From assembly GCA_011322515.1 (NCBI GenBank), contig DRMS01000114.1, forward strand, positions 1 through 10,616: a DNA stretch of 10,616 bases, in the 5' to 3' direction. Origin of the DNA: Leucothrix mucor. GTDB taxonomy: Bacteria > Pseudomonadota > Gammaproteobacteria > Thiotrichales > Thiotrichaceae. Below the pieces are notes generated by a model. That model was not told where the DNA came from. It ran no database searches and was given only the letters and a program-made list of their open reading frames with translations. Each line of letters begins with the position of its first letter. Positions within the stretch are counted from its first letter, which is position 1. Positions 6,863 through 10,616 of this stretch are shown here, piece by piece. The position numbers and the translations under genes are program-made.

Positions 6863-7153
6863 TTATTAGCCTTATTTCCTTTTTTTATAATTGAAAGCTC
6901 TTGAGAAACGTAGATGGAATCACTTCAACACGCTAAAAACTAGTGTTATAACGATTGAGCTTAGTCCATCCACCTTCCCGATAACTGCTTATTGTACGCG
7001 ATTTTTTAGACAAAATAAATACAGACCGTTTATCAGCAGATAAAGTGTATAAACGCCTGATGACATATTGTTACCTATCATCTTTGCTTTAAAATGAATC
7101 CATCCTGAATTTAAATAAACATTTTTTCTGAATAAAAAATATTAAAACAATCA
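6863..7153. other. Gene-free region upstream of exbB
   Basis: This is the upstream end of a 538-nt gap (6863-7400) between divergent exbB and the dehydrogenase gene. It is AT-rich and has no ORF of note. The only structure I see is the dyad TTTATC-AGCA-GATAAA at 7029-7044 within a looser CGTTTAT/ATAAACG pair, a possible operator. The exbB operon promoter is expected here but no clear boxes were found. Confidence 0.4.
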
Positions 7154-7225
7154 GCTATCAACTTAAGGCGGGATAGGTAAAATCATAGCAAATAATCTTT
7201 ACTGATCCCGCCTTAAGTTGATAGC
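7154..7225. repeat. ACTTAAGGCGGGA palindrome family, intact copy E1
   Basis: Two perfect 21-bp inverted arms (7154-7174 and 7205-7225), each containing CAACTTAAGGCGGGAT or its complement, flank a 30-nt loop. The left arm and most of the loop also match the left part of copy E2 (8378-8420), including GCAAATAA. There is no T run and no ORF, so it behaves as a repeat rather than a terminator. Confidence 0.8.
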
Positions 7226-7259
7226 CTTAAAAGGTCTATAGTTTTTCACATAAATAATT

Positions 7260-7312
7260 GCACCCTTCGACTCCGCTCAGGGTACAGCTCCCTGAGCGGA
7301 GTCGAAGGGTGC
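7260..7312. repeat. REP-like palindrome REP1 (CACCCTTCGAC family)
   Basis: A perfect 23-bp inverted repeat (7260-7282 and 7290-7312) with a 7-nt loop (TACAGCT). The arm starts GCACCCTTCGACTCCGCTCA. Palindromes built on CCCTTCGAC...CTCAGGG occur as dispersed repeats in many bacteria, as I recall. It lies about 90 nt upstream of the dehydrogenase start and 35 nt from repeat E1. In RNA it would form a very stable hairpin. Confidence 0.85.
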
Positions 7313-7400
7313 GGAAATTTAATAAATGAATATCTATATCTGCCACGAAAATGGCAAAAGAGCCTAAAAATTTCACTAATTTTAATATGGTTTATAAGTC

Positions 7401-8345
7401 ATGAAAGAAATTACTACCTTTGTTGGACAAATATCTAGCAAAAACAAAGAAGCTTGGTTAAATAAAATTAATCCATTACTGACAAATATTACAATTATTC
7501 CTTATGAGGATTTAACCCATGAACAAAAATTGGATATAAAAGTTGCAATTGTAGCTAACCCTGACCCAAAGGAGCTATTAGAACTTAAAAATTTACTATG
7601 GGTGCAAAGCTTATGGGCGGGTGTAGAAAGATTATTAACAGAGTTACCACAAGCTGAGTTTGGTATTGTTCGAATGGTAGACCCTAATTTATCATCCACA
7701 ATGGCTGAAGCAGTTTTGGCCTGGACTTTTTATTTACATCGGGATATGCCCAAATACCGTCTTCAGCAGAAGAACAAAATATGGCAACAGAATGAATTAA
7801 TAGAACCTAAAGAGCGTAATGTTGGTATTTTGGGGTTAGGTAACTTGGGTAGAGCATCAGCTGAAAAGCTTTTTCTCAATGGTTTTAATACTTACGGCTG
7901 GAGCAAAAATCAAGCTAATATACAGGGAGTTAAGTGTTTTTCTGGAGCAACGGGTTTAGAAGAAATGCTAAAACAAACAGATATTCTTATTTGTTTACTA
8001 CCTTTAACAGATGAAACAGATAGTTTATTAAGTTATGAAAATTTAGGTTTACTTCCACATAGAGCCTCCTTAATTAACTTCTCGCGTGGAGAGATAGTTG
8101 ATGATAAAGCTCTATTAAAGCATTTAAATAGCAGACATCTAAAACATGCTGTTTTAGATGTCTTTAATACGGAACCTTTGCCTAAAAATAGTGATTTATG
8201 GAAGTCCCCAAGTATAACAATATTACCGCATATTTCTGCACCGACAAATATACGGACAGCATCGAAGCTAGTAGTTCATAATTTACGACAATACTTTGAA
8301 ACAGGTAAAATACCTGAAACCGTTGTACGTTCTCGTGGGTATTAA
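7401..8345 (+). CDS. ghrA: 2-hydroxyacid dehydrogenase, glyoxylate/hydroxypyruvate reductase A type
   Basis: A 314-residue NAD(P)H-dependent reductase, collinear with E. coli GhrA, which reduces glyoxylate and hydroxypyruvate in the cytoplasm. The Rossmann motif GILGLGNLG (142-150) gives the GxGxxG signature. The catalytic triad of the family is present: R229 in INFSRG, E258 in LDVFNTEPLP and H277 in ILPHISAPT. The C-terminus VRSRGY parallels the ARGY end of E. coli GhrA. The start is fixed by an in-frame TAA six bases upstream and the lack of another early Met. No good ribosome-binding site precedes it (TTATAAGTC), so expression may be low or leaderless. It stands alone between palindromic repeats. 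The exact substrate is uncertain, because family members accept several 2-oxoacids. Confidence 0.88.
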   Translation: MKEITTFVGQISSKNKEAWLNKINPLLTNITIIPYEDLTHEQKLDIKVAIVANPDPKELLELKNLLWVQSLWAGVERLLTELPQAEFGIVRMVDPNLSSTMAEAVLAWTFYLHRDMPKYRLQQKNKIWQQNELIEPKERNVGILGLGNLGRASAEKLFLNGFNTYGWSKNQANIQGVKCFSGATGLEEMLKQTDILICLLPLTDETDSLLSYENLGLLPHRASLINFSRGEIVDDKALLKHLNSRHLKHAVLDVFNTEPLPKNSDLWKSPSITILPHISAPTNIRTASKLVVHNLRQYFETGKIPETVVRSRGY

Positions 8346-8375
8346 ACATGAAGACAGAAAAAATATACCAAGTAA

Positions 8376-8551
8376 ATGGCTACCAACTTAAGGCGGGACA
8401 AGTAACGTCATGGCAAATAACCCGCACCCTTCGACAAGCTCAGGGAAGGAACTAGCCCTTCCGTAGACTCAGGACACCGCTTCCTGAGCTTGTCGAAGGG
8501 TGCGGGTGAATAGCAGAAACATGAACTGTCTCGCCTTAAACTGGTAGCCAT
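8376..8551. repeat. ACTTAAGGCGGGA palindrome family, copy E2 with inserted REP
   Basis: Imperfect inverted arms (8376-8400 and 8527-8551, 22 of 25 positions matching) contain GGCTACCAACTTAAGGCGG and its counterpart. The left 43 nt resemble copy E1 closely, up to GCAAATAA at 8420. There the REP-like palindrome at 8421-8506 interrupts, and the right part resumes at TGAATAGC. This is a nested arrangement of two repeat families. Confidence 0.75.
8421..8506. repeat. REP-like palindrome REP2 (CACCCTTCGAC family)
   Basis: Perfect 24-bp arms (8421-8444 and 8483-8506) start CCCGCACCCTTCGACAAGCT. The 38-nt loop holds a second small stem, GGAAGG (8444-8449) with CCTTCC (8457-8462). The arm differs from REP1 in the centre (ACAAGCTC against ACTCCGCTC). 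No terminator-like T run follows. Confidence 0.85.
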
Positions 8552-8577
8552 TGTTAGGATTCACTAGCTACTTGCCT

Positions 8578-8668
8578 GTAGAAAATGCCCTTGGGGTAAA
8601 AGCATTATATGAAGATTCCCCTCTCTATGGCTTCTGATAGGGGCTTGGCAAGGGAGCGAGCATTTTAC
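8578..8668. other. Structured non-coding segment of about 91 nt
   Basis: GTA and AAAATGC (8578-8588) can pair with GCATTTTAC (8660-8668). CCTTG (8589-8593) can pair with CAAGG (8649-8653), and CCCCT...AT with ATAGGGG inside (8618-8643). Together this gives a long, interrupted hairpin with an inner stem-loop. It has no ORF. It lies downstream of the first PL7 gene on the minus strand. It could be a MITE-like repeat or a 3'-UTR structure; no RNA family is recognised. Confidence 0.35.
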
Positions 8669-8688
8669 CTGCGCCCTAAGCCTTGCCT

Positions 8689-8716
8689 ATGAAAAAGCTC
8701 ATCAAGCTATTTTCAT
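8689..8716 (-). terminator. AT-rich hairpin after the first PL7 gene
   Basis: ATGAAAAAGCT and AGCTATTTTCAT pair with one bulged base around CATCA, about 20 nt past the PL7 stop on the minus strand. There is no T run on that strand, so it is at best a weak terminator or an mRNA 3'-end structure. Confidence 0.25.
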
Positions 8717-8737
8717 ATTTATTTTCCTAGAGTAGCC

Positions 8738-9475
8738 TTAATGATATTCCAACACACGAAAACGTACCTTAGCCAAGCCACCATCACCTTTTCCACTGAG
8801 ATAAACACCTGCTTTAAAGTAGTTATTCGTACCTTTCCAATTGCTCAAAGACTGTGTTACTTCAAGCTTCCGTTCTGCCCACACTTGCAACGTTTCATTC
8901 ACCACCTTAATGGTGTAACGAGTAAATTTTTTCCCGTGGCGCTTGCCTAAATCAACATAGCGAATATCACGACGATAAGGACTTGGTCTAAGAATAGCCC
9001 AGACATGATCTTTAACACCTCTATGACTTTTTAACCATGTGATACGCAAGGGCGGATAGCTTGGGTCAACTGCATGAATTTGTAGTAGTGTAATTTGGTT
9101 TAAGCCATTCGGGCTGGATAAATGAAGCTCAGCATTTAAGATTTTGGGAGTTCGTGTATCAACCTGCCAATCAGTTGGTCCTAAGCGCAACTCAGCTCGT
9201 ACGATTGAACCACCCTGCTGTTTATTCACCTTAAAGGTCATATAACGCCCTTTTTCTAGGTAAAAATAGGATTTAGCCCTACCATCAAAACGACCATAAC
9301 CGATACGAATTTTATCAGTGGGAAACTGTAGTTTAGCTTTTCCCAAAACATTTTGAAAAACAGGATTATTATACGGAGGATCGTAAGCAAAAACGGTCAT
9401 TGGTGATAAAAATAGCACAAAAAAAACAAGTGCTATTAACGATAAACTAGCGTTAGCTGATATTTTGTTACTCAT
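8738..9475 (-). CDS. Exported PL7-type polysaccharide lyase (alginate lyase 2 family), paralog 1
   Basis: PL7 enzymes cleave alginate or related polyuronates by beta-elimination. This 245-residue protein has a signal peptide (hydrophobic 11-29, likely cut after VFA30) and one compact beta-jelly-roll-sized domain. Family landmarks are in order: RAELR (93-97), QIH (132-134) and YFKAGVY (219-225). Arg93, Gln132, His134 and Tyr219 or Tyr225 thus occupy the usual active-site positions. The residues after GVY are LSG, where typical PL7 lyases have a Gln two residues after that Tyr, so substrate range may differ. The mature protein is rich in Lys and Arg. The ATG at 9473-9475 has a strong AGGAG at the right spacing. 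It is a tandem paralog of the gene at 9746-10483, with about half the residues identical by eye. No other polysaccharide-degradation genes are in view. Confidence 0.8.
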   Translation of the reverse strand: MSNKISANASLSLIALVFFVLFLSPMTVFAYDPPYNNPVFQNVLGKAKLQFPTDKIRIGYGRFDGRAKSYFYLEKGRYMTFKVNKQQGGSIVRAELRLGPTDWQVDTRTPKILNAELHLSSPNGLNQITLLQIHAVDPSYPPLRITWLKSHRGVKDHVWAILRPSPYRRDIRYVDLGKRHGKKFTRYTIKVVNETLQVWAERKLEVTQSLSNWKGTNNYFKAGVYLSGKGDGGLAKVRFRVLEYH

Positions 9476-9486
9476 TAAAATTCTCC

Positions 9487-9539
9487 TGTAATCTGAATAT
9501 CTACCAACAGATTACAACGGAAATTCAATTGGCTATTAA
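9487..9539 (-). promoter_or_regulatory. Candidate promoter with overlapping dyad for PL7 paralog 1
   Basis: On the minus strand TTAATA (9534-9539) and TGTAAT (9511-9516) are spaced by 17 nt as -35 and -10 candidates. The -10 lies in one arm of a perfect 9-bp inverted repeat, TGTAATCTG (9487-9495 and 9508-9516). The arm near the gene touches the AGGAG ribosome-binding site. This suggests an operator or, with an upstream promoter, a leader hairpin. Box matches alone are weak evidence. Confidence 0.4.
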
Positions 9540-9573
9540 GGATAAAAATGACGCATGGTAGAAGTTTAATGAT

Positions 9574-9640
9574 TAAGGAACATGCACGAAACAACGTCCC
9601 GATCTCTAACTTGCCTTTTTATCCCAGCTTGGATGATCTC
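9574..9640 (+). repeat. Dispersed 67-bp repeat, copy B
   Basis: Read on the plus strand it starts TTAAGGAACATGCACGAAAC and ends CCCAGCTTGGATGATCTC. Its core is 43/44 identical to copy A at 401-444. It lies in inverted orientation to copy C, 31 nt away, and the two can form a long imperfect hairpin in any transcript across the PL7 intergenic region. Confidence 0.8.
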
Positions 9641-9671
9641 ATTCCTTGCGTAGAGTAACTATGCGCCTCAT

Positions 9672-9749
9672 GAGTTCATCCAATCCATCCAATCTGAAAT
9701 AAAAATTCTGCGTTAGAACTTCGGGAAGTTATTCCGTGTACGTTCCTAA
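9672..9749 (-). repeat. Dispersed repeat, diverged copy C (overlaps a stop codon)
   Basis: Read on the minus strand it starts TTAGGAACGTACACGGAATA, then CTTCCCGA, TTCTAACG and TTTTTATTTCAGATTGG, following copies A and B with substitutions and about 11 extra bases. Its first bases form the TAG stop (9746-9748) of PL7 paralog 2, exactly as copy A does for the small membrane protein gene. Confidence 0.65.
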
Positions 9750-10483
9750 CCCTTATGCTCCAGCAAACGAAAATGCACAGTCGCCATACCGACATCTTTT
9801 TTACCACTAAGATAAATCCCTGCTTTATAATAATTTATTGTTCCTTTCCAACGCTTTAAAGATTGCGTTATTCTGAGTCTTTTATTCACCCATATTTTCA
9901 TGCGATTATTTTTTACACTAACACTCACGCGAGTAAAACCATTATTTGGGCGCTTACCTAAATCTACATAATGTATTTTTTTATGATAAGGACTTGGCCT
10001 AACAATTGCCCAAAGATGATCGTCACGACTTTTATGTCTTTTCAACCACACCACGCGTAATGGAGGTACACTTGGTTTCTCGGCATGAATTTGCAAAATT
10101 GTAATTTGCTTGATGCTACGGGGTTTATCTAAAGCAAATTCTGCCTTGATTAATTTTGATCTTTTTGAGTTCACTTTCCAACCATAAGGACCAAAGCGTA
10201 ATTCGGAGCGTACAACAACTCTTTTATGCCTTTTTCTGGATTTAAACGTCATATAACGCCCTTTTGTTAAATAGAAATTAGATCTTGCCACACCCCTGAA
10301 GTGACCAAAATCTATTTGCTTTTTATTTGGAAATTGTAGTTTCGATTTTTTTAGTGCGTCACGAAAGGCTGGGGCATTATAGGGTGCTTCATAAGCATAC
10401 AAAGCAGAGGGAATCAATAGGGTAACAATTAAACTAATTGCGATAAGGAACAGCTGAGTTTTTTGGTTAGTGTTATTTTCCAT
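9746..10483 (-). CDS. Exported PL7-type polysaccharide lyase (alginate lyase 2 family), paralog 2
   Basis: This is the upstream tandem paralog, also 245 residues, with a signal peptide (hydrophobic 11-29, likely cut after LYA30). RSELR (92-96), QIH (131-133) and YYKAGIY (218-224) mark the PL7 active-site strands and keep the Arg, Gln, His and Tyr positions. GRYMTFK, VRPSPY, YVDLGKR and the WKGT..NYYKAGIYLSGK block are shared with paralog 1, so the pair arose by duplication. It is even more basic (KSRKRHKR at 81-88), which would suit binding of an acidic polymer. GGAGAA precedes the ATG at 10481-10483. The two genes are 270 nt apart with an inverted pair of repeats between them, so they may be separate transcripts. 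The stop codon overlaps dispersed repeat C. Substrate is inferred from family only. Confidence 0.8.
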   Translation of the reverse strand: MENNTNQKTQLFLIAISLIVTLLIPSALYAYEAPYNAPAFRDALKKSKLQFPNKKQIDFGHFRGVARSNFYLTKGRYMTFKSRKRHKRVVVRSELRFGPYGWKVNSKRSKLIKAEFALDKPRSIKQITILQIHAEKPSVPPLRVVWLKRHKSRDDHLWAIVRPSPYHKKIHYVDLGKRPNNGFTRVSVSVKNNRMKIWVNKRLRITQSLKRWKGTINYYKAGIYLSGKKDVGMATVHFRLLEHKG

Positions 10484-10517
10484 TAACTAATTCTCCATAT
10501 AATGATCAGTAGCATTT

Positions 10518-10546
10518 ATTATCTATTGAAGAACTAATAGAAGTAA
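10518..10546 (-). promoter_or_regulatory. Candidate sigma-70 promoter for PL7 paralog 2
   Basis: On the minus strand TTACTT (10541-10546) and GATAAT (10518-10523) are spaced by exactly 17 nt, with the start codon about 35 nt downstream. The -10 differs from TATAAT at one position; the -35 is weaker. Confidence 0.35.
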
Positions 10547-10616
10547 TAAACTATAAAGATAGTTGGTGTAAAATATACGATAGGACGCGGCGTATCCTAG
10601 CTATAAGTAGAAGGAC

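Noticed and set aside
6678..6869. Plus-strand ORF antisense to exbB
   Set aside because: It mirrors the hydrophobic exbB N-terminus and has no supporting start signal.
7260..7312. REP1 as a rho-independent terminator
   Set aside because: The stem is strong, but there is no T run on either side, no gene ends just before it, and a related palindrome occurs elsewhere, which fits a repeat better.
7154..8551. A CRISPR array formed by the repeated palindromes
   Set aside because: There are only two or three copies at irregular distances with a gene between them, no regular spacers and no cas genes.
1..10616. An anti-phage defence or toxin-antitoxin system
   Set aside because: Every substantial ORF is assigned to metabolism, envelope biogenesis or polysaccharide cleavage, and no nuclease, toxin or transposase motif was seen.

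Overview
The window looks like chromosomal DNA from an AT-rich gammaproteobacterium. The evidence is a complete set of lipopolysaccharide genes (kdsB, a ycaR/Trm112-like gene, lpxK, msbA) in one block behind an exbB/exbD pair, an arrangement familiar from gammaproteobacteria (in Pseudomonas, exbB/exbD-lpxK-ycaR-kdsB with msbA elsewhere). Family-level placement is not possible by eye. A marine or biofilm-associated Thiotrichales-like organism would fit the low GC, the many small repeats and the alginate-lyase-like genes, but that is a guess.

Layout. Positions 1-309 (+) hold the 3' end of a lytic-transglycosylase-like gene. Positions 451-1402 (-) hold a membrane fatty acid desaturase and, overlapping its 3' end, a 54-residue single-span membrane protein. 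Positions 1674-6862 (-) are one probable operon in the order exbB, exbD, msbA, lpxK, ycaR-like, kdsB. exbB/exbD overlap by 4 nt, msbA/lpxK are 8 nt apart and ycaR/kdsB nearly abut; the breaks are a hairpin between exbD and msbA and a 184-nt gap, filled by two small repeats, between lpxK and ycaR. Positions 7401-8345 (+) hold a GhrA-type 2-hydroxyacid dehydrogenase. Positions 8738-10483 (-) hold two tandem, signal-peptide-bearing PL7 (alginate lyase 2) paralogs.

How the genes work together. KdsB activates Kdo for the lipid A inner core, LpxK adds the 4'-phosphate to lipid A, and MsbA flips core-lipid A across the inner membrane. ExbB/ExbD form a proton-driven motor that probably energises an envelope process. 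The PL7 proteins are exported and probably cut a uronic-acid polysaccharide.

The most unusual content is between the genes. Almost every gap carries a small non-coding repeat: (i) an IS10-like miniature element with a 9-bp target duplication; (ii) a 200-bp element with about 24-bp terminal inverted repeats; (iii) a palindromic family built on ACTTAAGGCGGGA, one arm of which supplies the last codons and stop of lpxK; (iv) two REP-like palindromes built on CACCCTTCGAC, one inserted inside a copy of (iii); (v) a dispersed element of about 67 bp whose first bases form the TAG stop of two unrelated genes. No CRISPR array, tRNA or rRNA, transposase, prophage or defence gene was seen. I see no evidence for a new multi-gene system; the novelty is in the repeat families and the small overlapping gene.
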